DNA of 32,500 nt, from the NCBI GenBank assembly GCA_016946835.1, contig JACVTC010000090.1, positions 400,001 through 432,500 of the forward strand. Direction: 5' to 3'. Positions 18,076 through 30,040 of this stretch are shown here, in pieces (position 1 is the first letter of the stretch; each line of letters opens with the position of its first letter). Source of the stretch: Neocallimastix lanati (nom. inval.). Lineage: Eukaryota; Neocallimastigomycota; Neocallimastigomycetes; Neocallimastigales; Neocallimastigaceae. The notes below the pieces were generated by a model that made no database searches, was not told the origin of the DNA, and saw only the letters and a program-made list of their open reading frames with translations. Both the position numbers and the translations under genes were made by a program.

Positions 18076-18446
18076 ATTTATTTATTTCAAAATCAAGTTT
18101 ATATATATACTATATAATTTTCATTTTCATCTACCTACATACCTTTTATTATATATAAATAAAGATTATTAAAAATTTTTTATTGTTTTATTTGTTCATT
18201 AATTATTACGTATAAAATTTTTATTATGTACCAAAAATGATTTCTGAAGTACACAATTATTTTATTACCAATATTTTACCATTATTTTATAAAGTTTATT
18301 TTTATTAAGTTACAAAGTTTGATTTTCAAACTAATATTCCTCAATTTAACTATATAAATAACAATATATATATATATATATATATATTTTAATTAAATAA
18401 TGGAATATATTTAAAAGTAATAAATAACAAAAAATAATAATAATAA

Positions 18447-18482
<36 letters not shown>

Positions 18483-18485
18483 AAT
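17812..18485. other. 3' flank of the Cwf19-like gene
   Basis: Noncoding. It starts with AAAATAAAATA/GAATAGAATAG repeats right after the stop, then A-rich tracts, AT dinucleotide runs near 17891-17910 and 18041-18070, and a TAAA tetranucleotide run at about 18447-18480. The poly(A) site of the upstream gene should lie here, with several AATAAA candidates (one near 18158). Confidence 0.6.
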
Positions 18486-18733
18486 TGTTAGAATATTTAT
18501 GAAAATTTATGAAAAATAAGATTCAAATGTATTGAAACATATTATATAATATAATAAATGTATAAGCCACAATGAATTAATATAAAAACATTAAATTTAG
18601 AATAATTTTAAGTGCAAAGTAAACTCTTTCACAAGAATGACATAATTATAAACCCTAAATTTTATTATATAATAAGAATTTCATCTGACTCATTAAAAAG
18701 ATTATGAGCAAAAGAATCGTTTTTCAGGACACA
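18486..18733 (+). repeat. 5' LTR-like repeat
   Basis: It begins TGTTAGAATATTTATG. Similarity to the copy at 19580 is strong to about 18612, then patchy to the CATAATTATAAAC block ending at ~18653. The right boundary is uncertain: a CA at 18732-18733 gives a length like the other copy, but an AACA near 18899, just before the primer-site-like TATCAGAGA, is an alternative. Confidence 0.5.
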
Positions 18734-18984
18734 ATATAATATTAAAAAAAAAAAAAAAAAAAAAAATTGGAATTTTAAATTATGATAAAAGTTACTCATC
18801 ATAATCAATTTTAAGGAAGACTAGTAAAAACTCATCGAAAATTTGAAATTATTAAGATTTCAAAATTGGAGAAATGCACATATATATATTATAACAACAG
18901 TAATAGAGGAGACTATATATCAGAGATCCCATACAAAAGAATTTAAAAAATAATATCCCAAATATTCAAGGGGAATATAATAGA

Positions 18985-19203
18985 ATGGTAATTCTTAGTG
19001 TGAAATGGATGAAATGGATGTATTCTAACAATGATAGTAATATTTTTAAACCTAAGCGTGAAATGAATTTAGATAATAACTATTTTAATATAATCATAAA
19101 ACAAACCTTTCATGATGAAAGGTATAATAAAATAACAAAATATAACCATGAGAAATATATACAAATAGATGAGGTTTATCCATCCACAAACCATACTTAT
19201 TGA
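18985..19203 (+). pseudogene. 72-codon open frame inside the LTR-like element
   Basis: This frame begins MVILSVKWMKWMYSNN and contains FKPKREMNLD, with a visibly less biased composition than the surrounding desert. It lies between the two LTR-like repeats, so it may be a fragment of element coding sequence. I recognise no gag or pol motif in it, and it ends at TGA at 19201. It could equally be chance. Confidence 0.25.
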
Positions 19204-19570
19204 TTGTTATACGTTCAAGAAGTTATAATTATTAAAACTTCTATCATTAATTATTTTAATAATGCCAAAATTCAAATATATAAAATTCTTATAGGATTTC
19301 AGAGAGGGAATAGGAAACATAAAATAAAGAATATAAAATCTTAAAGGAAAGCTACTAAACTGATTCTTTTTGATGATTATTTAAAAAATCAAACTTATCA
19401 AAATAAATAAAAATGACCTAAATAAAGAAAACTAGCAAAAATTAAGCAAAAATTAGCCTACAAGAAGTTAACTGAAATACTGATATCAAGCTAATATCAT
19501 AAAATAGGATAATTTTATATACATATGTTCACCAGTAAACCAATTTATTCATCATAGAATAACTAGGTTT

Positions 19571-19579
19571 AAGGGGGAA
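19571..19579 (+). other. polypurine-tract-like AAGGGGGAA
   Basis: G5 flanked by A is very rare in this window, and it abuts the TG that opens the second LTR-like repeat. This is the position and composition expected of the plus-strand primer site of LTR retrotransposons. Confidence 0.55.
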
Positions 19580-19820
19580 TGTTCGAATATATGAAATATA
19601 TGAAAAATAAGCTTCAAATTTATTGAACCATATTGAAATATAATAAATGTATAAGCCACAATGTATGAAAGTATTTAATTTAGAATAATTAAGTACTAGT
19701 AATTCTTTTGAAAAAATATATATATTAATAAATTTGGCATAATTATAAACTATTAAATATGACTCTTAATAACATTTAATAATAACACTAAATAATAATA
19801 ACACTCAATAATAATAAACA
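19580..19820 (+). repeat. 3' LTR-like repeat
   Basis: It begins TGTTCGAATATATG and aligns to 18486 onward as far as ATTATAAAC (19741-19750). Past this, similarity is lost in AATAATAACAC repeats. The end is placed at an AACA that mirrors the initial TGTT, which is only a plausible guess. Confidence 0.45.
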
Positions 19821-20087
19821 ATAATAATCATTATAATCATTATAAATATTTTTATTATTTTCTTGTGAAACAACTTTATACCAATACTTTTGAAAAGAAA
19901 AACATTATATATTTATTTATTATAATTCTATTTTATATTTTCAATATAAAATAATATATATTTATTTGAATCAAAAATAATTTTTTAATTTATAGTTTCA
20001 TATATTTTTTTTTTATTTTTTTTTAATACAAATATTTTTAAAACTTGTTAGTAACTACTCAATTAATTATAAACAAAAGTAAGTAAA

Positions 20088-20164
20088 TAATATTTATAGT
20101 ATTATAATTTTATAATCTTTTTTTATTTACTTCTTTCTACAAAATTATAATACTATAAATATTA
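20088..20164. repeat. 24-bp perfect inverted repeat (stem-loop)
   Basis: Arm 20088-20111 contains AATATTTATAGTATTATAA, and its exact reverse complement occupies 20141-20164, separated by 29 nt. AAGTAAATAA (20081-20090) also pairs with TTATTTACTT in the loop, so two competing hairpins can form. Confidence 0.8.
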
Positions 20165-20819
20165 ATTATTTATAATAATTAGTATTATTATTAAATTTTT
20201 ATTGATATAGATTTATAATATTATATATAAATATTTATATTCAAGAATAATAATTAATTATAATTAATAATAATTAATAATAATAATTAATACTTATAAT
20301 AATTATTATCTAATAAATTTATTAATTATTATTTGATCATCCACTTTCAAATAATTAAAAAATTATAGATATTTAAAAAAAAAAAAAAAAAAAAAAAAGA
20401 ATGAACACGTCATTAATTTAATTAGATTAATAAATAATAATAATAAATAAATAAATAAAAAAAAGATAGTATTATTATTATTATTTTTATTTATGAATAA
20501 TATTTTTTAAAATTTTAAATATAAATAAAGTTTTAAAATAAAATAAAAAAAAAAAAGGAAGAAAATCAAAATAAGATTTTTAATTAATTTAAATATAGTA
20601 ATTAATATTTTATTGTGTTCAGATTAAAAAAAAAAAATAAGAATAATAAATATAAAAAGGAAAAAAACAAAATTCATTTTATTAATTATATATCATCTCT
20701 CTTTTTTTTTTTTTTTTTTTTATTTTATTATTTTTATTATTTTTATTATTATTATTTTTCATTAAATAGACAAATGATATCTATTTATAATATTAAAAAA
20801 ATAATTATATATTTACATA

Positions 20820-20925
20820 TTCATATATTTATAATTATATATTCATATATTCAAATAGTTATAATTATATATTCATATATTCAAGTATTTATAATCATAT
20901 GTTCATAAATTCAAATATTTATTAA
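20820..20925. repeat. about 30-bp degenerate tandem repeat x3-4
   Basis: Units made of ATTCATATATTYAA followed by TTATAATTATAT recur from 20820 to 20925 with a few substitutions. The sequence is purely AT-rich with no sign of function. Confidence 0.6.
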
Positions 20926-21701
20926 TAACATTTAATTTTATATTTTTGTTTATATATAAATAAATATAAATATTTATATATATTTATTCCTATATTTATA
21001 TTTATATTTATACATTCATATACATATTTTATATATTTATTTGAATATTTTATTTGTATATTTTATATTTTTATTTGTACATTTTATATATTTATTTGTG
21101 TACAAATAAATTTAAAAAAAACAAAAAATGAAATTGATTAAACTCTATATAAAGTTTTCGATTTAAAAAAAAAAAAAAAGAAAAAAAAAAAGATAAATTT
21201 TTTTATTTAAATTTATTTAAATACTATACTAATTATTATTTGAATTTAATATTTTATATTTATCTTATTAATATACTATGATGATTCATCTTTTTTTTTT
21301 TTTTATTTTTTTATTTTAGTTTTATTAATAAAGAATAAAAAATTATAAATAAAATATAAATAAAAAGTATAAAGAAAAATAAAAGAATAAAAAATAATAA
21401 ATAATAAAAATCAATAAATATATATAATAAATATAAATAAAAAATATATTTTATATACATAAAATTTATTTTTTTTTTTTTTTTGTTTTAGTTTTTATGA
21501 TAAAAGGAAAATTGTTGACTTTAAGTTTTTATACTTTTTAATATCTTTAGTATCTTTTCATTAATTTATTTATTTATAAAATAAAACAACCTACTCAACT
21601 CGAATTATTTTTAAATTTTTTATTTATTAAAATTATTATTTTTATTTTATTAAATTAGATACTTTTTTATACATTTATTAAAATAAAATGAACTACATGT
21701 T

Positions 21702-21837
21702 GGATAAGAGTAGATTAAAATATGAAAGAAGGAAAGGATAAGAGTAGATTAAAATAAGAAAGATGGAAAGGATAAGAGTAGATTAAAATAAGAAAGATGG
21801 AAAGGATAAGAGTAGATTAAAATAAGAAAGAAGGAAA
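21702..21837. repeat. 34-bp tandem repeat x4
   Basis: Four copies start at 21702, 21736, 21770 and 21804. Each begins GGATAAGAGTAGATT and ends in AAAGAWGGAAA. The middle two are identical. The array is strongly purine-biased on the plus strand and richer in G than its surroundings. Confidence 0.95.
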
Positions 21838-23131
21838 AGAAAGTGAACCTTGAATTAATTATTATTTATATTCAGATATTTAAAAATTTTGTAAAGAATA
21901 AAAATAAATAAAAAAAAATTTTTTTTTCATTAAAAATTTTCCTGTATCACCAAAAACTTAATTAATTTTTATATATTAGAATATACACAAATATATGTAT
22001 TTAATTTCATGTAAAAATATTTATAGATAAAAACAATTTTTTTAAAGTTAATTAAAATCATCAAAATTAAAATTATTGGATGAAAATATTGAATAGAAAA
22101 AATAAGAGATTTTTCTTTTTTAGCAATTATCTATAATAATATTAGTAAATAATTATGATAATAATTATAATAATTAATAATAAATAATAATGAATAATAA
22201 ATAATAATATATAATGAATAATAATAAATAATAATATAGAATAGTAATTGATAACCCGTTATTATTAAATTAATAATAAATGTTATATTTTCATTAATAT
22301 GACTCATTGAAAATAAAATATTACCTGCTTATATATTTATTTATTATTTTATTTATTCATTTATATTCTCTTTATTAAATCTCTCTTCAAAAAGTCACTT
22401 TTTATTTATTTTATTATTTATATCTTTTTTTGAGTTATTCAACTATTCTATTTTTAATATAATATTAATACATATTTAATAATTTAATGTAAAAATGCAT
22501 TTTGTATTTGTTATAAAACTTTTTATCAGTAAAGATAATAATAATAATAATAATAATTATAATTAATTATTATAATTAAATATAAAATAATTATATATAA
22601 TAAATAATATATAATACCTTATATATAAAATGTAAAAGTAAAGTGGTAGACAAATTATAGTAATTATAAAAAAAATTTAATTATTATTCTTTGTTTTAAA
22701 AATAAAAACTTAAATTTGTATATTTGTATTATATATATACAAAACAAAATAAATAAATAAATATTTATATATATGTATATATTTGTTATATCTATTTTTA
22801 ACAATGATGGTTATAGAAAAGTAAATATACTAATAATTAAATAACAATAATCATATTAAAGTAGGTATATAGATATACGCACAATTCTTCATTGTGACAA
22901 TAATTAGATTAATTGTTAATAAAAGTTTTCAAGTTAATCAATGATTAATAATTAATGTCTTAAAATTAAAAAATATCAGTTAATATATTTAATCCTACTA
23001 TAAAATGAAGTTATTGTAGTAATATCATTACAATAAGTATCCTCATTTATAAAAATTATTAAAATAAATAGATATATATATAAAAAATTAATAAAAAAAA
23101 TAAAAAAAAAAAAGAAGAAAATAAATAATAA

Positions 23132-23218
23132 AAGAACTCCATATATTTTGAAAAAAAAATAATAATAAAAGAACTCCATATATTTCGAAAAAAAATAATA
23201 ATAATGGAACTCCATATA
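23132..23218. repeat. degenerate tandem repeat x3 around GAACTCCATATAT
   Basis: GAACTCCATATAT occurs near 23134, 23171 and 23207, separated by A-rich spacers with ATAATAATAA. Periods are about 37 and 36 bp. The reverse strand reads as a repeated MEF..YYYFF frame, which is a by-product of the repeat. Confidence 0.85.
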
Positions 23219-23754
23219 TCTAAAAAAAGATTTAAATTTAATTGTTTATAAAATGATTTAATTTTTTTTTTTTTTTTTTTTTAAATAAATGGAATAATAA
23301 TTTTATTAATATCATCATTATTAACACTATTATTTTCTTTATAAAAAAAGGAAATCATAAAAGAATTTAGTAATTCAAAAAATTTCATTTATTTTTTTTT
23401 TCTATGGTGTCTTATGAAATAATTTATAAAACTGTTATAGAGTCGTTCATCATTTAAAGCTACATTATGATCATAATTAAATAAAAATAAAAATAAATTA
23501 ATCAAAATAAAAATAAAAACATGTTAATAAAAATAAGACTTTTATAAAAATAAAAATAAATTAATAAAAATAGGACTTTTAGAGTCATTTCGTATCATTT
23601 TTAAATAGTCAGTTATAATTAGATATCTAAGATATTAGATAGAGTGGAAAGAAGGTTTATATAATTGTATTATTTTCGAGTGATTTTTTTTTTTTTTTTG
23701 TTAAAATTGAATGATACCATTAATAATAATATGAATAATAAAAATAATAAGAAC

Positions 23755-23826
23755 CATTAATAATAAGAATAAGAATAATAAGAATAAGAATAATAAGAAT
23801 AAGAATAATAAGAATTAAGAATAAGA
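23755..23826. repeat. 15-bp tandem repeat (AATAAGAATAAGAAT type)
   Basis: AATAATAAGAATAAG-type units repeat about four times, ending in AATTAAGAATAAGAG. This is simple purine/A-rich repeat expansion. Confidence 0.75.
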
Positions 23827-25724
23827 GTCTCTATAAAATAAAAATATAAAATAAAATTATTTCAATTTTTTTTTTTATTTTAAAAATAATAAAAGTTATA
23901 TAATATTTAATTATTTAATTACTTATCATATAATTATTTAAATATATAAATATTTATTTATTTAACTATATAATTATTTATTTATTAAATAATACAATCT
24001 TTTAAATATTTAATTATTTTTATTTTACAAATAATAATTTTATTATTATCATTAAATATTAAATATTCAATTATTACTTTAATAATTAAACAATAAAAAT
24101 ATATTTATATGTATATATAAATTTAATTTATCACAACTATATATTAGTTATGGTGATTTAAATTATGAATAGAAAATAAATTTATGGATTGTTGCTTTTT
24201 TAAGGACACTTTTTTTATATTTTTTTATTTTTATATCTAGTTATTTATTATTCAATTATTTATTAACAATACTATTAATTATTATAATTATTATTTATTA
24301 TAGTTCATCTTTTTTTTTTTAATTTATTATTTTTATATATTATTAGTTTTTATATAATGTTTGGTATTTATTTATTATTATTTATATGGTTAAATTGATA
24401 TATATTTATATTTATATTTAAGTCTAAATATTAATATATTATTTTTAGATTTAATATATAATATACTTTGAATACAATAGCTATATATGTAAATATATTA
24501 ATAAATTGTTTTTATTAATTGCTGCGTTATAAAATAAATAGACATTATTAAAATTTAATTTAAATATTTTTGTATCACCTTTAAAACGACATAAATTAAA
24601 ATTTTTTTTATATCTAATGAATATACCATTTATAGCATAATTAAAATTTATATTCAATTTAATCTCTATATAATATAAGCATATATTAAATGAGTTATAT
24701 AAATAGAAATAAAAAGAAATAAAATAAAAAAAATAAAATAAAATAAACATGTTGAATAAATATAAATATAATATATATCACCCAAGAATAAAATTAATAA
24801 ATAATTGTATATTAATATATATAATATATTTAAAATAATATAATGAAATATATATCGCATAATATATTCTATTTATTTTTTTACTTTTTTTTTGAATGCT
24901 TTCATTTTATATTTTCATTTTATATTTTTATATACAATTTATTAATTATTATGATTAAAAAGAGAATTATTAATTACTATTAATAAGTCAAAAGCTATCA
25001 TAATATTTAATCATAATATTTAATAAAACTTTTTATTAGAAGGTGTAATGATTGATTTATTATTAACAATTTATTTTTGTTTTTATTACTAATATTATTA
25101 ATATTATTTATATTATTAGTAGTTTGTTTTTAATGTTTATATTATTATTAATAAAGTATTCTGTTTAGTAGTTTAATTGTTTAATAGTATAATAGATATT
25201 ATAACATGATTGTCATGACAAATAAAATATTAACAATAAAAAAATTAAAGGTTTGACATGATGATATATTATATCAATTATAATTTTTTTTTTTTTGTTC
25301 TGTGTTGTTTTGTTTTTCATTATGTATTATATGTACAACATACTCTATTAATATCGTTGAATTAAAAAATTATATAAATCGTTATTAAAAAACAAAAAAG
25401 TTCACCTTGAATCAATATATTTTACATTAATAAATTAATTATATCTATATTTATTAGAGTAATTATTCATTTACAATTTTGTCATTTATGATGTATTCAA
25501 TATTCATAATGAACAAGAATAATACAATAATAAAAATAATTATAATAATTATAATAGTTACTCTTATTATTTTTAATATAAATAAAAGATACTCTTTATA
25601 TTTAAATATATTCAAAATAATATATAAAATTTATATTTTTCAATGATTAAAACAAATTCTATGTAGTATAGAATTTTTTAATATATACTTTTAAATAAAG
25701 AGTTTGTACTGAATGAATGACTTA

Positions 25725-25800
25725 AATAATAATTATATTTGATATTTATTTTTATTATTTTATTTAATATTAAATAATAATTATATTTGATATTTTTTTT
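25725..25800. repeat. tandem duplication around AATAATTATATTTGATATTT
   Basis: The 20-mer AATAATTATATTTGATATTT occurs twice, near 25727 and 25775, each followed by T-rich sequence ending in TTATTATTTTRTTTAA. Confidence 0.7.
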
Positions 25801-25907
25801 TTATTATTTTGTTTAACTATTCCTTTAATATTTAAATTCATGTATATAAAGTAAATAATATTGTATAATGAATATTGAATCTTGAATATAAATAAATAAT
25901 ATTAATG

Positions 25908-25980
25908 AAATAAAATAAAATTGTGTATTTTATTAAAAAAATTAATAAAATATAATAAAATTGTGTATTTTAATAAAAAA
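25908..25980. repeat. tandem duplication around AATAAAATTGTGTATTTT
   Basis: AATAAAATTGTGTATTTT recurs about 45 bp downstream with flanking ATTAAAAAAA/AATAAAAAAT. This is a two-copy repeat in an A-rich stretch. Confidence 0.7.
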
Positions 25981-26207
25981 TAAAAAAATAATAAATTTAA
26001 AAAAAAAAAAAAAAAAAAAAACATGTTTTATTTATTATTTATAAATTAATTAATATTAATTTGTAAAATATTAAAAATAGTCAGTGATTTTTTATTTAAT
26101 TTTTATTTATTATTAGAATAATTAGCTATTTTTTTTGTTTTAAATATATATCTTAATTCTCATATAATTATATTTATATAAAATTAATAAAAAGTATTAT
26201 TAATAAT

Positions 26208-26354
26208 AACTATTATTATTTATGACTTTATTTTTATATAGTGTTTATTTTTATATAACTATTATTATTTATGACTTTATTTTTATATAGTGTTTATTTT
26301 TATATAACTATTATTATTTATGACTTTATTTTTATATAGTGTTTATTTTTATAT
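26208..26354. repeat. 49-bp tandem repeat x3, essentially identical copies
   Basis: Copies begin at 26208, 26257 and 26306 with AACTATTATTATTTATGACT and end in TATAGTGTTTATTTTTATAT. I see no difference between copies, which points to recent amplification. Confidence 0.93.
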
Positions 26355-27047
26355 AATAAATAAATAAATAAATAAAATAATGAATAAGTAATTAAAATAA
26401 AGAGAAAAAAAGAATAAAAATAAAATAAAGATTAAAACTCTAATTATTAATAAAATATTTATATATAAATTATTACACAATAATATATTCTAATATATTC
26501 TAATATATATTATATAATATAATATTTTTATTATATTCAAAACTTTTTAAAAAATAAATAAAAATATTTTTTTTTATATATTTTTTTTTTTTCTTTATAA
26601 TTTTTAAACGAATATAGTTTAAAAAGATTGAATTTAAAAGAGATTGAAAGACGAAAAATAAACTTCAAAGCAATATTAAAAAGGAAAAAAAAATAAAGAA
26701 AAAAGAATAAAATAAAATAAAGCATATAAAAAGTATAAACTTTTTACTTTATTTTTTTTTATTTTTTTCTTTTATTTTTTTTAAAAGAAAAATTCAAAAA
26801 GTTTTTTATATATATTATATAAAATTAACAAATTAAAAGATATATTAATTATTATTACTATTAAAATATTCAATGATAATATTAAAAAAAAAAAAAAAAA
26901 AACGATCAGTTATATATATATATGAATTAGAAAATAATAATAATAATTAAATATTTTTTATATAAAAATAAAATAAAAAAAAAGAAGTTTTCTTTATTAT
27001 TATGTGATAATTTTTCTTAATAATAAATTCTAAGGATAAAAATAAAA

Positions 27048-27098
<51 letters not shown>

Positions 27099-28653
27099 AT
27101 AATAATAAAAGAAACTAAAAAAGAAAAAATACAAATAATTATTCTTTATTTTTTTTTATCATATAAAAAAAAATAACTAAAATTTATAAAAAATTTAAAA
27201 CAATTTTTTTTTTTTTTTTTTTTATAATAATTTACAATATACATTTAAAAGTTATTTATAATAATAATAATAATATAATAATAATAAAAGTAATAAATTT
27301 GTTTATATTCAACGTTTTCATTTTATATATATATTTAATATAATTTTTTTTAATTCTTTTAATAATAAATATTTATGAGTCAACTAATATCTCTATTGTA
27401 TATTTATATATATATTATTTTTAAATCTTTTTCAGAATATACAGGATTTAATAAGATATTGTTAAATTCAGTATAAAAAAATATCGAAAAATCTATATAA
27501 CAAAACACATTAAATAAAAATAAAAATAAAATAATAAAACTATATATATAAATACAAAAAACAGAAACAATAACAATAAATTATAAATACAATAATTTAA
27601 AAAAATTATCACCACAAACGAATTCCCTTTTTTAAATTATAATAATAATAATAAAACAATAAAACAACTTCAGCTGTAACATATGAAATAATAATAGAAT
27701 TAATAAATATTTAGTTTTATAAATTTAATACGAATCACTAAAAATAAGTTAAAAAAATGAGTTGTTAAAGCATTCGTTTTCTTATTTTTAATTTCATTAG
27801 TCCTTTTTTTTATTTTTAAATTTTTAATATGTTGTATTTCTTTTTTTATCATTATTATTTTCAAATATATAATAACTTTAAATTACTCTTCAAATCACTC
27901 TTTTAATTTTGTAGTTAATTAATTATACAAAAAAAATAATTTTGTATATATATATATTATATATATAATTTAAGGAATATCTTCTTTGTTGAATTAAAAA
28001 TAACAATTATAATTTAACAAAGGAGTTAATGAAAAATCTTTGACATAATTTTAACAATAAAAAAAAGTAGAAGGAAAAAGGAAGTTGTAAAAAAAAGTAT
28101 ATATATCAAAAAAGGAAAAAAAAAAACTTTTTTTTATTTTTTAATTATAAATTTAAGTCAATAGATAAGAAAAATATTAAATAAATATATATATATTAGC
28201 TATAGAATTTCAATTAAAGTAATTAAAATAGTTAAAATTAATATAAAATTAATTTTAAATATAATACGTCAATACCAATACACACTTTTTTATTTCTTTA
28301 TCGTATTTACAAATTATAATAGTTTATAATTTTTTTTTAAAAAATATAATTGTGAATTATATTACTTTTAATATTAGTAATAATAATAAGTAAAAAAAGA
28401 AGTTTGCTCTTTATAAATATTGAAAATTATCAAAATAAATAAAACTAATTAATAATATTTGATAAACTTGTTTTGAACAACAGAAAAAAAAAAAAAAAAA
28501 AAAGAAAAATTTACAATAAAATAATTTTTTTAATTAATAGTTAAGAATAATTAAAACATTTTTAAAAGAATAATATTATTTTAAAAAGTATTTTTTTTTT
28601 TTTTTTTTTTTTTAGATTTTGTTGTAATTTTTTTATTATTATTTCTTTTTAAC

Positions 28654-28655
<2 letters not shown>

Positions 28656-28691
<36 letters not shown>
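28656..28691 (+). promoter_or_regulatory. 36-nt poly(A) leader abutting the start codon
   Basis: A run of 36 A directly precedes the ATG at 28692. If it is transcribed, the 5' UTR would end in a long A tract. T24 lies about 80 bp further upstream. A regulatory role is inferred from position only. Confidence 0.3.
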
Positions 28692-28694
<3 letters not shown>

Positions 28695-29576
28695 AAAATT
28701 GAAAAATCAAAAATATCTATTAAAAATGAAAGTAAGTATAATTATTAAAAAGAAAAAAAAAGGAATAAAATATAATATTTGATACTATATTATATATTAT
28801 TATCATAATCATTTAGTATTATTTATTATTTAAATGTATTAATAAAATATTCCATATTGTTTTAATTTTTAATATGAATAAAGAATCAAAAACACCAAGG
28901 ACTATTAAGGATATCGAAGATACTTTAAAGGGTAGGGAAAAGAGAATCTTTAAAAATAAAATTATATTATTAAAAAATGAAAATAATGAAAAAAAATAAA
29001 AACTTAAAAATTATATTATATATATATAACTCAAAAAAAATTATAATTAAAATTAAATTATAATTTCTTTTATTATAATAGAAATGGATAAAATCCATAG
29101 TACTTCTTTTTATGATTGGATTAAGGATGAAAATAATGCAAGTGTAATTGCGTTCAAAACCAAAGACTTATTTCAAGAACATTATGAAAAGCAACCAGAA
29201 CTTGTCTACAATGTTTTACGTTTTCTTTGTAAAGATTGGAAGGTAATAGATACTAAATAATGGTCTTTAATATATATATATTTATTTATATATTATAATA
29301 TATTAAAATTTTTCATATATTTATTTTATATAATCTATATTCAATTTTTTTTTTATTATAGTTTTTAATAATGAACTAATTATAAATATTTATTATTATT
29401 TTAATTACACATATATATAGATTTCTAAAATTGCAGAACTAATTCTTAAATTATTTTATAAAAGTAATATCGCTTCACAAAAATTGGCCGTTGTAATCTA
29501 TGAAGTATCTTTATTGTTAGAGGTAAATACTATTTTTTTTTTTTTTTTTTTTTTTTTTATTAAAAAGTTTATTCCC

Positions 29577-29611
<35 letters not shown>

Positions 29612-30008
29612 TAAAAAATAAAAATTAAAAATAATAATAATAATAATAAATATTCATAATAGAATCCAGAAAAAGTAGATTTAATAAGTCTTTTATTAAT
29701 TGGAGAAGAAGCAAAAAACGTTGCATTTTTCGTTTATCATTTTTTCCAATATACTGAAAAGAAATATCGAGAACATACGGAAATCCTTAATGAAGAAGAA
29801 TTCCTTGATGAAATGAATGCTTTCTGTTCTGGAATGTTAGAATGTTTATATTCAATATTAAAATGGTAAGAAAAATAATAATAATATTATTATTATTAAT
29901 ATTAATATAAAGGGAAATAAAAGAAAAATATATATATATAAAATAATAAAATATATATTTCTATATATTTTAATATTTTATTTTTTTTACTGTTTCATAA
30001 GAAGATAA

Positions 30009-30040
<32 letters not shown>

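Larger units (their letters stand above)
18486..19820 (+). mobile_element. degenerate LTR-retrotransposon-like element (copia-like ends), internally deleted
   Basis: Two direct repeats beginning TGTTAGAATAT (18486) and TGTTCGAATAT (19580) bracket about 1.1 kb. Their first ~125 bp align closely, sharing AAAAATAAG, ATATAATAAATGTATAAGCC and TTTAGAATAATT, and a later block CATAATTATAAAC. A purine tract AAGGGGGAA (19571-19579) lies directly before the second TG, where a polypurine tract should be. A weak primer-binding-like TATCAGAGA lies near 18918. The interior shows only fragments and no integrase, reverse transcriptase or RNase H motif that I recognise. Copia elements normally have 4-5 kb interiors, so this is a relic or non-autonomous copy. 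A candidate right end AACA at 19820, followed by ATAAT matching ATAAT before 18486, is suggestive only because AT-rich 5-mers match easily. Confidence 0.55.
19821..28691. other. 8.9-kb intergenic desert with scattered short tandem repeats
   Basis: I see no gene. All open frames here, such as 20615-20908, 22976-23215, 24481-24750 and 26537-26725, are Ile/Phe/Tyr/Lys/Asn strings without domain-like pattern or splice-consistent neighbours. The repeats that stand out are listed separately. Sequence near 23400-23660 is a little less A+T-biased but has no recognisable gene or RNA. The last ~1 kb should contain the promoter of the downstream gene, including T24 near 28591-28613. Confidence 0.6.

Noticed and set aside
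19573-19590. GTTCGAATA resembling a tRNA T-loop
   Set aside because: There is no GC-rich acceptor or anticodon stem around it. It is explained as the start of the 3' LTR-like repeat.
22976-23215. 79-codon minus-strand frame rich in Tyr/Phe
   Set aside because: It is produced by the GAACTCCATATAT tandem repeat and poly-A spacers.
24481-24860. Overlapping minus-strand frames of 89 and 64 codons
   Set aside because: Composition is Ile/Tyr/Phe/Asn only, with no start context, splice partners or domain pattern. This is expected by chance in such AT-rich DNA.
28932-28999. Read-through extension of exon 2 of the third gene to TAA at 28997
   Set aside because: The frame past 28931 is A-rich and stops, whereas the donor GTAGGG at 28932 joins in frame to the well-supported exon 3.
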